Shown piece after piece: positions 7,112-15,964 of a DNA stretch of 64,000 nucleotides. Source of the DNA: SSSZ01 sp036732025 (GTDB lineage Bacteria > Pseudomonadota > Gammaproteobacteria > Burkholderiales > Rhodocyclaceae); contig DAINDE010000018.1 in the NCBI GenBank assembly GCA_036732025.1, forward strand, positions 1-64,000, written 5' to 3'. A program made the position numbers and the translations under genes. Numbering within the stretch: position 1 is the stretch's first letter; each line of letters opens with the position of its first letter. The notes under the pieces are model-generated. The model searched no databases. It was not told where the DNA came from and saw nothing but the letters and a program-made list of their open reading frames with translations.

Positions 7112-7960
7112 ATGGCCAGCGCCATCACCTTCAAGATCCTCGAAGACATCGCCAAGGATCTGTCCGGCAGCGAAGTGACCTTCCCCACCTTCCTGGATAT
7201 CACCTTCCAGGTGCGGACGGCCCTGAAGAACCCGAACCTCAGCGTGGACCAACTGGCCAAGCTGGTGGGGGCCGAGCCGTTGATGAGCGCCAAGATCATC
7301 CGCATGGCCAACTCGGTGGCGCTCAATCCCTCCGGCCGCGAGATCGCCGACGTCAAGAGCGCCATCGTCCGGGTGGGGATGGAGGCGGTGCGCACCGTGT
7401 CCTTCGCCGTGGCCATGGAGCAGTTGCTGCATTCCAAGCAGATGCATGTCTTCGAGGCCATTTCCAAGAAGCTGTGGGAGCACACGGCCCATGTGGCCGC
7501 CCTGGCCCGTACCCTGGCGCGCAAGGTGGCCAGGATCAACGGCGACGAAGCCATGTTCGCCGGCCTGGTCCACGACATCGGCGTCTTCTATCTCCTTTCC
7601 CGCGCCGCCAATTTCCCGGAACTGGTGGCGGACAAGCCGGAGCTGCACGGGTTGCTGACCGGCTGGCACGACAACATCGGCCACGCCCTGCTTTCCGCCC
7701 TGGGCCAGCCGGAGGCGGTTCTGACCGCCGTGCAGGAGCACGAGACGGACCGCGAGATCACGGCCGTCAAGACGCTTTCCGACGTGCTCTACGTGGCCAA
7801 CAAGATCGCCAACCGGACTTCCAGTTGGCGGGACCCGGACCTCGACGGGGCGGTGGATACCTCCATGCTGGAGAGCATCTTCGACGCCGCAACCCTGCAG
7901 GAGATCATCGAGGAATCCGACGAGGAGGTGCAGTCCCTCAAGGCCGCCCTGGGCGCCTGA
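7112..7960 (+). CDS. HDOD-domain signalling protein
   Basis: A 282-residue protein with an HDOD domain spanning about residues 25-215 (FPTFLDITFQVRTALKNPNLSVDQLAKLV at the start, GLVHDIGVFYLL in the middle). HDOD domains resemble HD phosphohydrolases but usually lack the full metal site and act in signal relay. No second domain is attached; the C-terminus is an acidic helical stretch. A GGAG box lies 6 nt before the ATG at 7112. It follows ssb by 31 bp and may be co-transcribed. The target is unknown. Confidence 0.88.
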   Translation: MASAITFKILEDIAKDLSGSEVTFPTFLDITFQVRTALKNPNLSVDQLAKLVGAEPLMSAKIIRMANSVALNPSGREIADVKSAIVRVGMEAVRTVSFAVAMEQLLHSKQMHVFEAISKKLWEHTAHVAALARTLARKVARINGDEAMFAGLVHDIGVFYLLSRAANFPELVADKPELHGLLTGWHDNIGHALLSALGQPEAVLTAVQEHETDREITAVKTLSDVLYVANKIANRTSSWRDPDLDGAVDTSMLESIFDAATLQEIIEESDEEVQSLKAALGA

Positions 7961-7983
7961 CGGGAAGCGGAGGGCGGGGGGCC

Positions 7984-8346
7984 ATGCTTTCCTTCGATAT
8001 CCTTGCCGAGCAGCGCATCGTCGAGTCCCTCGGGCGCGGCGATTTCGACCACCTGCCCGGAGCCGGCAAGCCCATCGACCTGACGGAGGACCCCCTGGTG
8101 CCGGAGGAGGCCCGCATGGCCAACCGCATCCTCAAGAACGCCGGCTTCGCGCCGCCGGAGGTGGCAACCCGCCGGGAGATCGCCGAATTGCAGGCGCAGT
8201 TGGCGCTCCTCGGGGACGAGGCGCGCTCCCTGGCGGTGCGGCGGCTGTCGCTGTTGATGGCGCGCCTGTCCATGGAGCGCGGCGCGGCGGTCAATCTGGC
8301 GCTGGAGTCACAATATTGGGAGCGGCTCAAAGAGAAGGCCGCTTGA
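7984..8346 (+). CDS. DUF1992 (DnaJ-homologue subfamily C member 28-like) protein
   Basis: A 120-residue protein matching DUF1992: the signature LPGAGKPIDLTEDPLVPEE at residues 22-40, then ANRILKNAGFAPPE. The family is widespread and uncharacterised, homologous to the conserved region of eukaryotic DNAJC28 but without a J domain. A GGAGGGCGGGGG stretch provides the ribosome site. It lies 23 bp after the HDOD gene and 16 bp before kup, so probably one transcript. Confidence 0.9.
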   Translation: MLSFDILAEQRIVESLGRGDFDHLPGAGKPIDLTEDPLVPEEARMANRILKNAGFAPPEVATRREIAELQAQLALLGDEARSLAVRRLSLLMARLSMERGAAVNLALESQYWERLKEKAA

Positions 8347-8362
8347 ACCTCAGGGAGCAGCA

Positions 8363-10255
8363 ATGAGCAGTCACCAGGAGGCCGGCCAGCCGACCGGCCA
8401 ACGCCTTGCCGTCCTCGCCCTGGCCGCCCTCGGGGTGGTCTACGGCGACATCGGCACCAGTCCGCTCTACGCGGTCAAGGAAGTCTTCGCCGGCAACCAC
8501 CCCATTCCCGCCACCGAAGCCAACATCTTCGGCGCCCTGTCGCTCTTCTTCTGGGCGCTGGTGATCATCGTCTCGGTCAAGTACGTCACCTTCATCATGC
8601 GCGCCGACAACCGCGGCGAGGGCGGCATCATGGCCCTCATCGCCCTGGCCCTGCACGACGTCCAGGGCAAGCCCAAGCAGGCCCGGGCGGTGATGATCAT
8701 CGGCATCCTCGGCGCCGCCATGTTCTACGGCGACGGCATGGTCACCCCGGCCATCTCCGTGCTTTCCGCCGTCGAAGGCCTGGAGGTGGCGACGCCGGTC
8801 CTGCACCCCTTCGTCATTCCCCTGACCCTGGTAGTGCTCTTCGCCCTGTTCTTCGTCCAGCGCAGCGGCACCGCGGCGGTGGGTTTCGCCTTCGGCCCGG
8901 TGATGCTGATCTGGTTCTCCACCCTGGCGGTGCTGGGCATCTACAACATGGCGGAAAACCCGGCCATCCTGCACGCCCTCAACCCGGCCTACGGCATCGA
9001 GTTCCTCTTCGCCAACAAGGCCATGGCCCTGGTCGCCATGGGCAACGTGGTGCTGGCGGTCACGGGCGCCGAGGCCCTGTATGCAGACATGGGCCATTTT
9101 GGCCGCCGGCCCATCTCCCGGGCCTGGTTCGCCTTCGTCCTGCCGGCCCTGGTGCTCAACTACTTCGGCCAGGGGGCGCTCATCCTGGGCGATCCGGAGG
9201 CGGTGAAAAACCCCTTCTACCTGTCGGCCCCCGACTGGGCGCTCTACCCCCTCATCGGACTGGCCACCGTGGCCACGGTGATCGCCTCCCAGGCGGTCAT
9301 TTCCGGCGCCTTCTCGGTGACGCGCCAGGCCATGCAGCTCGGCTTCGTGCCGCGCATGGAGGTGCAGCACACCTCGGAAAAGGAGCAGGGCCAGATTTAC
9401 CTGCCGGCGGTGAACTGGGGGCTGATGGCGGCGGTGATGATCCTCGTCCTCGGCTTCAAGTCCTCCAACAACCTGGCGGCGGCCTACGGCATCGCCGTCA
9501 CCGGCGACATGGTCATCACCTCCCTGCTGGCCACCGTGGTGGTGGCGCGCACCTGGAAGTGGGGCTGGCCGCGGGCGGTGGCCCTGTTCAGTTGCTTCCT
9601 GGCGGTGGAGCTGGTGTTCCTCGCCGCCAATATCCTCAAGATCCCCGACGGCGGCTGGTTCCCCCTGGTGGCGGGGATGGGGGTGTTCATCCTGATGACC
9701 ACCTGGAAGCGGGGGCGCCAGCTCCTTTCCGATCGCCTCAAGGGCGAACGCCTGGAGCTGCTGCCTTTCATCGAATCCCTCTCCTACTCCATGCCCACCC
9801 GGGTGCCGGGCACCTCGGTCTTCCTCAACGCCGACCCCCGGGGCGTGCCCCATGCCCTGCTCCACAACCTGATGCACAACAAGGTGCTGCACGAGCGGGT
9901 GGTGCTGGTGTCGGTGCAGTTCTTCGACGTGCCCTTCGTCCCCGACATCGACCGGGTGGAGGTGAAGAAGCTCAAGGAGAATTTCTGGAGCGTGGTGGTC
10001 CAGTACGGCTTCAAGGACGAGCCGGACATTCCCCTCGCCATGAGCCTCTGCGCCGAGGCGGGGCTGGAGTTCTCCTCCCTCGACACTTCCTACTTCATCG
10101 GCCGCGAGACGCTCATTCCCAAGCTGGGCTCCGACATGGCCTTCTGGCGGGAAAAGCTGTTCATCGCCATGTTCCGCAACGCGGGCTCGGCCACGGCCTT
10201 CTTCAAGATCCCGTCCAACCGGGTGGTGGAATTGGGCACCCAGGTGGTCCTGTAG
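8363..10255 (+). CDS. kup: Low-affinity potassium transporter Kup
   Basis: A 630-residue KUP/HAK/KT potassium-proton symporter of the inner membrane. The signature GVVYGDIGTSPLYAVKE is at residues 18-34, about 12 membrane segments follow to about residue 460, and a cytoplasmic C-terminal domain completes it. E. coli Kup is 622 residues. The start has a GGGAGCAGCA box. It converges with rfaE2, 9 bp apart, with no obvious terminator between them. Confidence 0.96.
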   Translation: MSSHQEAGQPTGQRLAVLALAALGVVYGDIGTSPLYAVKEVFAGNHPIPATEANIFGALSLFFWALVIIVSVKYVTFIMRADNRGEGGIMALIALALHDVQGKPKQARAVMIIGILGAAMFYGDGMVTPAISVLSAVEGLEVATPVLHPFVIPLTLVVLFALFFVQRSGTAAVGFAFGPVMLIWFSTLAVLGIYNMAENPAILHALNPAYGIEFLFANKAMALVAMGNVVLAVTGAEALYADMGHFGRRPISRAWFAFVLPALVLNYFGQGALILGDPEAVKNPFYLSAPDWALYPLIGLATVATVIASQAVISGAFSVTRQAMQLGFVPRMEVQHTSEKEQGQIYLPAVNWGLMAAVMILVLGFKSSNNLAAAYGIAVTGDMVITSLLATVVVARTWKWGWPRAVALFSCFLAVELVFLAANILKIPDGGWFPLVAGMGVFILMTTWKRGRQLLSDRLKGERLELLPFIESLSYSMPTRVPGTSVFLNADPRGVPHALLHNLMHNKVLHERVVLVSVQFFDVPFVPDIDRVEVKKLKENFWSVVVQYGFKDEPDIPLAMSLCAEAGLEFSSLDTSYFIGRETLIPKLGSDMAFWREKLFIAMFRNAGSATAFFKIPSNRVVELGTQVVL

Positions 10256-10264
10256 GCGCTTCGG

Positions 10265-10753
10265 CTACAGGCGGCGAATTTCTGCCAGCAGCGCCGTCGT
10301 CGATTTCTCGTGGAGGAAGGGGATGGAGTGCACGCTCCCGCCCCAGCCACGGACTTCCTGGCAGCCGACGATCTTGTCCACCGGCCAGTCGCCGCCCTTG
10401 ACCAGGATGTCCGGGCGGATGTCGAGAATGCGCTGCAGGGGCGTGTCTTCCTCGAACCAGGTGACCAGGGTGACGCATTCCAGGGCGGCCATCACCGCCA
10501 GGCGGTCGGCCAGGGCGTTGACCGGCCGGTCGTCCCCCTTGCCCAGGCGCCTGACCGACGCGTCGCTGTTGAGGGCCACCACCATGCCGGCGCCCAGGGC
10601 GGCCGCCTGGGCCAGGTAGGTGACGTGGCCCCGGTGCAGGATGTCGAAGCAGCCGTTGGTGAAGACGAGGGGGCGGGGCAGGCCGGCGAGCCGGCCGGGC
10701 AGGTCGGCCGGGGCGCAGATCTTGCGCTCGAAGGCGGGGGGCGCGTAGGTCAC
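10265..10753 (-). CDS. rfaE2: D-glycero-beta-D-manno-heptose 1-phosphate adenylyltransferase
   Basis: A 162-residue nucleotidyltransferase corresponding to the C-terminal half of HldE, encoded separately. The N-terminal ATP-binding motif is FTNGCFDILHRGH (31-43), and a C-terminal EKSTT segment (149-153) matches the family ISTT site. It makes ADP-heptose for lipopolysaccharide inner core. No ATG fits; a GTG at 10753 has an AAGG box 5 nt upstream and lies 8 nt after the dolP stop. The separate kinase (rfaE1/hldA) is not in the window. It shares an operon with gmhA, which supplies the same pathway. Confidence 0.92.
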   Translation of the reverse strand: MTYAPPAFERKICAPADLPGRLAGLPRPLVFTNGCFDILHRGHVTYLAQAAALGAGMVVALNSDASVRRLGKGDDRPVNALADRLAVMAALECVTLVTWFEEDTPLQRILDIRPDILVKGGDWPVDKIVGCQEVRGWGGSVHSIPFLHEKSTTALLAEIRRL

Positions 10754-10761
10754 CGATGCCT

Positions 10762-11436
10762 TCAGCGGGCTTCCACCGGCGCCGGCGCCGCAGGCGCCGC
10801 CTGGGTGGAGCGCGGCTGACTGGTGGAGGTGGCGCTGTCGAGGCGCCTCGTTTCCGTTTCCGGGATGACTTCCAGCAGGTTCACCACCTTGCGCACGCCT
10901 TCCGTGGTGCGGGTGATCTGGATGGCAGCCTGGGCTTCGCGCTCGTTGACGAGGCCGAGGAGGAAGACGGTGCCGGCTTCGGTCACCACCTTGACGTGCT
11001 GGGGTGCGAACTTCTGGCCGTCCACGAAACGGGCCTTGACCTTGGAGGTGATGTAGTAGTCGTTGCTGCGGTTGGAGAGGGAAGAGGCCGGGCCGATGGT
11101 CATCTCGTTCCACACCTGCTGCACGTTCTCCACGCCGCGGGCGAGTTCGCCGATCTTGTCGCGGGTTTCCTCGTTGATGGCCTCGCCGGTGATGAGCAGC
11201 TTGCGGTTGTAGCTGGTGACGTTGATGTGGGCGTCCTTGCCGTACTTGTCGAGGCGACTGCCGGCCTTCCATTCGATGGTTTCGTCGTCGGTCTGGGTGC
11301 CGACGCTGCGCCGGTCGATGACCGCCATGACGCCGACGGCGGCGCCGGTGGCCACCACCGGGAAGCAGCCCTGGAGGGCGGGGACGGCCGTGGCCAGGAG
11401 GGCGAGGGTGAGGAGGGTCTTGCCGCGTTGCATCAT
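10762..11436 (-). CDS. dolP: Two-BON-domain outer-membrane lipoprotein, DolP-like
   Basis: A 224-residue lipoprotein. A signal peptide ends in the lipobox LQGC at about residues 19-22, followed by two BON domains (about 50-120 and 130-195) and a Pro/Ala-rich tail. DolP (YraP) supports outer-membrane integrity at division sites. The start at 11436 overlaps the gmhA stop (ATGATG over TGA); the second Met at 11433 is equally possible. The order yraN, SIS gene, dolP is the same as in E. coli yraN-diaA-yraP. Confidence 0.93.
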   Translation of the reverse strand: MMQRGKTLLTLALLATAVPALQGCFPVVATGAAVGVMAVIDRRSVGTQTDDETIEWKAGSRLDKYGKDAHINVTSYNRKLLITGEAINEETRDKIGELARGVENVQQVWNEMTIGPASSLSNRSNDYYITSKVKARFVDGQKFAPQHVKVVTEAGTVFLLGLVNEREAQAAIQITRTTEGVRKVVNLLEVIPETETRRLDSATSTSQPRSTQAAPAAPAPVEAR

Positions 11437-12026
11437 TCGTCGACTCCCAAGAGAAGGCTGTCGATGCCATCGCACAGGCAATGGATGATCAGCAGGTGGG
11501 TTTCCTGGATGCGGGCCGTGCGGTCCGCGGGAACGCAAAGATGGATGTCGTCGTCCTTGAGCATTTCGCCGATGCGCCCGCCGCCCTTGCCGGTGAGGGC
11601 GATGATGCGCATGTCGGCGTCGTGGGCGGCCTGGATGGCCTCGATGACATTGACGGAGTTGCCGGAGGTGGAGATGGCCAGCAGGACGTCGCCGGCGTGG
11701 CCGAGGGCGCGCACCTGCTTGGAGAACACCTGGTTGAACGAATAGTCGTTGGCGATGGCGGTGAGGATGGAACTGTCCACCGTCAGGGCGATGGCGGCCA
11801 GTTCCTGGCGCTCGGCCTCGAAGCGGCCGACCAGTTCGGCGGCGAAGTGCTGGGCGTCCGCCGCCGAGCCGCCGTTGCCGCAGGCGAGGATCTTGCCGCC
11901 GTTGACCAGGGCGCCGGTCATGATCTCGATGGCGGCGGCGATGGGCGCCGCCAGCATTTCGCTGGCGTTGAGCTTGGTGTGGGCGCTGTCTTCGAAATTC
12001 TTGGCGACGCGGGCGATCAAATCCAT
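11433..12026 (-). CDS. gmhA: SIS-domain phosphoheptose isomerase (GmhA/DiaA family)
   Basis: A 197-residue single SIS-domain protein with CGNGGSAADAQHFAAE, LTAIANDYSFNQVF and AISTSGNS motifs, plus a TARIQEXHL-type helix near the C-terminus. GmhA converts sedoheptulose 7-phosphate to heptose 7-phosphate. DiaA, its DnaA-binding paralogue, sits in the same chromosomal context in E. coli. The neighbouring rfaE2 favours the heptose role, but a DiaA role cannot be excluded from sequence alone. The ATG at 12026 has no strong ribosome site. Confidence 0.88.
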   Translation of the reverse strand: MDLIARVAKNFEDSAHTKLNASEMLAAPIAAAIEIMTGALVNGGKILACGNGGSAADAQHFAAELVGRFEAERQELAAIALTVDSSILTAIANDYSFNQVFSKQVRALGHAGDVLLAISTSGNSVNVIEAIQAAHDADMRIIALTGKGGGRIGEMLKDDDIHLCVPADRTARIQETHLLIIHCLCDGIDSLLLGVDE

Positions 12027-12108
12027 GTTTTTGTGCGGGAAAACGGTCGAAGTGGGGGCGATTCTAGCACTGCCGGTGAACCGGGGTCTGTAACCAAGCG
12101 TAAGGGCG

Positions 12109-12474
12109 TCATAACTCGGCAAAGACTTCGATTTCGAGCCGCCGCCAGGGGTCGGGATCGTCCCGCAGACGGGAAATGCGGCCGATCACCCGCTCGCCGG
12201 CGTCCATGGCGGCGGCCACCGCCCGGTTTTCCCGGCGGGGCAGGTAACCGAGCTTGCGGCCCCGCCATTCGACGCGGACGGCGCGGCGGTCGTGGCGGTT
12301 GTCCGGCTCCCGCACCAGGGCGAGGGCGTCGCCCACGCGCATGGCAGGGGCCAGCACGTCCAGGGCGTAGTACTGGCTGCCGGCCAGGGGCGAGCTTTGC
12401 ACCAGCAGACGGACACTCTCGGCGTCGGCGATGGTGGCGAAGAGGGCCAGGCTAAGCGTCAGCAGCAAACGCAT
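12109..12474 (-). CDS. Secreted HIRAN-domain protein
   Basis: A 121-residue protein with a clear signal peptide (MRLLLTLSLALFATIADA, cleavage after about residue 18) and a HIRAN domain over residues 25-120: the GSQYYALDVL start, LVREPDNRHDRRAV core and KLGYLPR strand. HIRAN domains usually bind DNA ends in helicase or nuclease proteins such as HLTF, in the cytoplasm or nucleus. An exported stand-alone copy must do something else or bind extracytoplasmic nucleic acid. The gene overlaps the end of yraN by 23 nt, so translation is probably coupled. Confidence 0.82.
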   Translation of the reverse strand: MRLLLTLSLALFATIADAESVRLLVQSSPLAGSQYYALDVLAPAMRVGDALALVREPDNRHDRRAVRVEWRGRKLGYLPRRENRAVAAAMDAGERVIGRISRLRDDPDPWRRLEIEVFAEL

Positions 12475-12835
12475 CGCGGATCCACTCGATGCCGGCGGGG
12501 TCGAGGCCGGCCAGCAGCACGCAGTCGAAGCGGCAATCGCAGGCGGGTTTGCCGAGCAGGTAATGGCGGGCGGCGAGGATGAGGCGCTGGCGTTTGCCGT
12601 GGCCGATGCTGGCGGCGGCGCCGCCGAAATCGCCACGGCTCCGCAGGCGCACCTCCACGAAGACCAGCACCTTGCCGTCGCGGCAGACGAGATCGATTTC
12701 GCCGCCGCGCACGCGGAAATTGCGCTCGATCACCTTCAGGCCGCGGCCCTCCAGGTAACGGGCGGCCACGGCCTCGCCTTCGCGGCCGCGGGCCGTGGTG
12801 GTATCGTTGCCATTTGCTCCCACAGCGCATCCCAT
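12452..12835 (-). CDS. yraN: UPF0102/YraN family putative endonuclease-fold protein
   Basis: A 127-residue YraN protein. Conserved blocks are the GREGEAVAARYLE helix, RNFRVRGGEIDLV and KVLVFVEVRLRS, the Holliday-junction-resolvase-like fold with a D/ExK-type core (here E-V-R). Function is unproven. Its ATG at 12835 overlaps the rsmI ATG on the other strand (shared CATG). A GTG at 12823 is an alternative start. Either way the two divergent promoters must lie inside each other's coding sequence or share a very short region. Confidence 0.88.
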   Translation of the reverse strand: MGCAVGANGNDTTTARGREGEAVAARYLEGRGLKVIERNFRVRGGEIDLVCRDGKVLVFVEVRLRSRGDFGGAAASIGHGKRQRLILAARHYLLGKPACDCRFDCVLLAGLDPAGIEWIRDAFAADA

Positions 12836-13670
12836 GACAGAAGAATCCGCGGCATTGTACGTGGTGCCCACGCCCCTGGGGAACCTGGCCGACATCAGCG
12901 ACCGCATCCGCGCCGTCCTCTGCGCCGTGCCCTGGGTGGCGGCCGAGGATACCCGCCACAGCCAGCCCCTGCTGCGCCACCTCGGTTCCGCCGCCCGCCT
13001 CATTCCCGCCCACGAGCACAACGAGCGCGAGGCCGCCGGCCGCATCCTGGAAAGGCTGGCCGCCGGCGAGTCGGTGGCCCTGGTCTCCGACGCCGGCACG
13101 CCGGCGGTGTCCGATCCCGGCGCCCGCATCGTCGCCGCCGTCCGCGCGGCGGGCCACCGCATCGTCCCCCTGCCCGGCCCCTGCGCGGCGGTGACCGCGC
13201 TTTCCGCCGCCGGGCTGGCCGAGCCCCATTTCCTCTTCTACGGCTTCCTGCCGGCCAAGGCCGGCCAGCGCCGGCAGGCCCTGGCGGAGCTCAAGGCGCT
13301 CCCCTATGCCCTGGTCTTCTACGAGGCGCCCCACCGCGTCGTCGAGGCGGTGGAAGACCTGGCGGCGACCCTGGGCGGGCGGACCCTGGTCATCGCCCGG
13401 GAGCTGACCAAGCTGTTCGAAACCATTCACGCCTGCCCCCTGGGCGAGGCCGCCGCCTGGCTGCAGGGCGACTCCAACCGGCAGAAGGGGGAGTTTGTCC
13501 TCATGGTCTCCGGCGCCCCGGCCGGCGCCGACGACGGCGAGGCCGAACGCGTGCTCAGGCTGCTGCTGGCCGACGGCCTGCCGGTGAAACAGGCGGCCAA
13601 GCTGGCGGCCGCCATCACCGGCGGGGCGAAAAACGCCCTCTACGAGCGCGCCTTGCAGTTGAAGGGATAA
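12834..13670 (+). CDS. rsmI: 16S rRNA (cytidine1402-2'-O)-methyltransferase
   Basis: A 278-residue RsmI of the tetrapyrrole-methylase superfamily. The N-terminal ALYVVPTPLGNLADIS motif, the VALVSDAGTPAVSDPG SAM-binding loop and a FYEAPHRVVE segment are all present. It methylates C1402 of 16S rRNA together with RsmH, whose gene is at 32336. An in-frame start 13 codons upstream exists, but the ATG at 12834 gives the typical N-terminus. It is divergent from yraN as in many proteobacteria. Confidence 0.95.
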   Translation: MTEESAALYVVPTPLGNLADISDRIRAVLCAVPWVAAEDTRHSQPLLRHLGSAARLIPAHEHNEREAAGRILERLAAGESVALVSDAGTPAVSDPGARIVAAVRAAGHRIVPLPGPCAAVTALSAAGLAEPHFLFYGFLPAKAGQRRQALAELKALPYALVFYEAPHRVVEAVEDLAATLGGRTLVIARELTKLFETIHACPLGEAAAWLQGDSNRQKGEFVLMVSGAPAGADDGEAERVLRLLLADGLPVKQAAKLAAAITGGAKNALYERALQLKG

Positions 13671-13698
13671 AATCCGGGAAATTCCAGGAAAGCCCCCC

Positions 13699-14730
13699 AT
13701 GCAAATCACCCTCACCCGCCCCGACGACTGGCATCTCCACCTGCGCGACGGCGAGGCCCTGGCCGCCGTCGTTGGCCATACCGCCCGCCAGTTCGCCCGG
13801 GCCATCGTCATGCCCAACCTGAAGCCGCCGGTGACCACCGTGGCCCAGGCCGCCGCCTACCGCGGGCGCATCCTGGCCGCCTTGCCCGCCGGCATGGCCT
13901 TCGAGCCGCTGATGACCCTTTACCTCACGGACAACACCGACCCGGCGGAAATCGCTGCCGCCAGGGCCTCCGGCTTCGTCCATGCGGTCAAGTACTATCC
14001 GGCCGGCGCCACCACCAATTCCGATTCCGGCCTGACGGCGGTGGAGAAGGCCTACGACGTCTTCGAAGCCATGGAGGCGGCGGGCCTGCCGCTCCTGGTG
14101 CACGGCGAGGTGACCGATCCCCGGGTGGACCTCTTCGACCGTGAGAAGGTCTTCATCGACACCGTCCTGGCGCCGCTGATCGCCCGCTACCCGAAGTTGC
14201 GCGTGGTCATGGAGCACATCACCACCCGCGACGCCGCCGAATTCGTCGCCGCCGCCGGTCCCAACGTCGGCGCCACCATCACCGCCCACCATCTCCTCTA
14301 CAACCGCAACGCCATCTTCCAGGGCGGCGTGCGGCCCCACTGGTACTGCCTGCCGGTGCTGAAGCGGGAAACCCACCGGGAGGCCCTGGTGGCGGCGGCC
14401 ATCTCCGGCAATCCCAAATTCTTCCTCGGCACCGACTCGGCCCCCCACGCCCGCCTGGCCAAGGAGGCCGCCTGCGGCTGCGCCGGCTGCTACACCGCCT
14501 ACGGCGCCCTGGAACTCTACGCCGAGGCCTTCGAGCAGGCCGGCGCCCTCGACAAGCTGGAAGCCTTCGCCAGCTTCCACGGCCCCGACTGGTACGGCCT
14601 GCCGCGCAACACCGACAGCGTCACCCTGGTCAAGGAAGCCTGGCCGGTGCCGGCGGACTTCCCCTTTGCCGGCGGCGACACCCTGGTGCCCCTGCGGGCC
14701 GGCGAAACCCTATCCTGGAAAATGCGCTGA
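13699..14730 (+). CDS. pyrC: Dihydroorotase
   Basis: A 343-residue class II dihydroorotase for pyrimidine synthesis, close to E. coli PyrC (348). Metal ligands are expected in DWHLHLRDG (residues 10-18), at the carbamylated lysine in AVKYYPAGAT, and at histidines in VHGEV, EHITT and the GTDSAPH segment near residue 240. The ribosome site is a GGAAAG stretch. It stands 28 bp after rsmI and 11 bp before a lipoprotein gene. Confidence 0.96.
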   Translation: MQITLTRPDDWHLHLRDGEALAAVVGHTARQFARAIVMPNLKPPVTTVAQAAAYRGRILAALPAGMAFEPLMTLYLTDNTDPAEIAAARASGFVHAVKYYPAGATTNSDSGLTAVEKAYDVFEAMEAAGLPLLVHGEVTDPRVDLFDREKVFIDTVLAPLIARYPKLRVVMEHITTRDAAEFVAAAGPNVGATITAHHLLYNRNAIFQGGVRPHWYCLPVLKRETHREALVAAAISGNPKFFLGTDSAPHARLAKEAACGCAGCYTAYGALELYAEAFEQAGALDKLEAFASFHGPDWYGLPRNTDSVTLVKEAWPVPADFPFAGGDTLVPLRAGETLSWKMR

Positions 14731-14741
14731 GGATTCCCGCC

Positions 14742-15176
14742 ATGCGTCTCGCCACCCTGCTGTCCTGCGCCCTGGCCCTGCCGCTCCTGGCTGGCTGCAT
14801 CAACGACGGCGCCACCTACCAGATCGACAACACCGGCCAGCATTCCCTCAGCCTGGTGCGGGAGCAGCCCTATTTCTGGGACAAGAAGATCAATTTCTAC
14901 CTGGTGGTGGCCCGCATGCCGGTGTGCATGCGCCGCCACCTCATCGGCGCCATGGCGCCGGCCACCAAGGTGGAAATCTGGCAGGTGCCGTCGGGGGCCT
15001 ACATCGTCCGTACCGCCCGCTTCATGTACGCCACCGAGACGGAAACCTGCGAGGGCTTCGCCCGCATGGACGCCGAACCGCCCGAGGGGCTGGGCAAGCA
15101 GATCGGCACCTTCGTGGAAAAGAACGGCACGCCGGAGTTCGTGCCCGCCGAAGGGGAAGCCCGGGCCGGCGGCTGA
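14742..15176 (+). CDS. Hypothetical lipoprotein
   Basis: A 144-residue protein with a short signal peptide and a lipobox LAGC (residues 16-19), so it is probably membrane-anchored by a lipid. The mature part holds three further cysteines and a patch ATKVEIWQVPSGAYIVRTARF. I recognise no domain. It starts 11 bp after pyrC and its stop overlaps the ATG of the DUF3025 gene by one base, so the two are translationally coupled. Confidence 0.8.
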   Translation: MRLATLLSCALALPLLAGCINDGATYQIDNTGQHSLSLVREQPYFWDKKINFYLVVARMPVCMRRHLIGAMAPATKVEIWQVPSGAYIVRTARFMYATETETCEGFARMDAEPPEGLGKQIGTFVEKNGTPEFVPAEGEARAGG

Positions 15177-15964
15177 TGGGCGGCCCTCCGGTCGGCCTCG
15201 ATTCGCCCCTGCTGGCCCACCTGCGCCCCTGGCTGGATCGCCTGCCGCCCCGGCCGGATGCCGGCGCCGTGGCCGCCCTGGCCGCCACCCTGGATTTGCG
15301 TACCGCCGGCGGCCGTCTCCTGCGCTTCGTGCCGCCGGCCGCAGATGGCCTGGCCTACGAATGCCGGGTCTGGGAGCGGGGCGAGGTGGAAACACGCCCC
15401 GACAACTGGCACGACTTCTTCAACGCCCTCGTCTGGTTCGCCTTCCCCCGGGCCAAGGCGGCCCTCAATGCGCGCCACCTGCGGGAAATGGCGCTATCCG
15501 CCAGCGGGCGCGGCGCAGGCCGGGACGCCATGACCCACTTCGACGAGTGCGGCCTGGTGGTGGCCGGCGACGATCCGTCGCTTTTCGAGCTGCTGCGGGG
15601 CTTCCGCTGGAAGGAGTTGTTCTGGGAACGGCGGGCGGACTTGGCGCGGCACCTGCGCTTCTTCGTCTTCGGCCACGCCACCTGCGAGCAATTGCTGGCG
15701 CCCTTCCGGGGCCTGACGGCCAAGGCGGTGCTCTACCCGGTGGCGACGGAGTGGCTGGCGCTCCCCGCCGCCGCCCAACTGGCCGACCTCGATGCCCGCC
15801 TGGCGGCCGATGTCGACGCCGGCCGGCTGGCCGCCCCTCGCGAGCTGCAGCCGGTGCCCCTCCTTGGCATCCCCGGCGTGGTGGCGGAAAACGCCTGCCC
15901 CGACTACTACGACGATAGCTGGCAGTTCCGGCCCGGCCGCCGGCTCAGCCCAGCTTGCGGCTGA
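15176..15964 (+). CDS. DUF3025 family protein
   Basis: A 262-residue protein matching DUF3025: the central NWHDFFNALVWFAFPRAK motif at about residues 78-95, the LTHFDECG-like block and a GHATCEQLLAPFRGLTAK segment. The family is found mainly in beta- and gammaproteobacteria and its function is unknown. The start is the ATG overlapping the previous TGA. The last 20 bp overlap the converging acetyltransferase gene. Confidence 0.88.
   Translation: MGGPPVGLDSPLLAHLRPWLDRLPPRPDAGAVAALAATLDLRTAGGRLLRFVPPAADGLAYECRVWERGEVETRPDNWHDFFNALVWFAFPRAKAALNARHLREMALSASGRGAGRDAMTHFDECGLVVAGDDPSLFELLRGFRWKELFWERRADLARHLRFFVFGHATCEQLLAPFRGLTAKAVLYPVATEWLALPAAAQLADLDARLAADVDAGRLAAPRELQPVPLLGIPGVVAENACPDYYDDSWQFRPGRRLSPACG

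Noticed and set aside
8327..9892. Long frame antisense to kup
   Set aside because: Composition dominated by His, Gly, Glu and Gln, as expected for the complement of a hydrophobic membrane-protein gene; no ribosome site or family.
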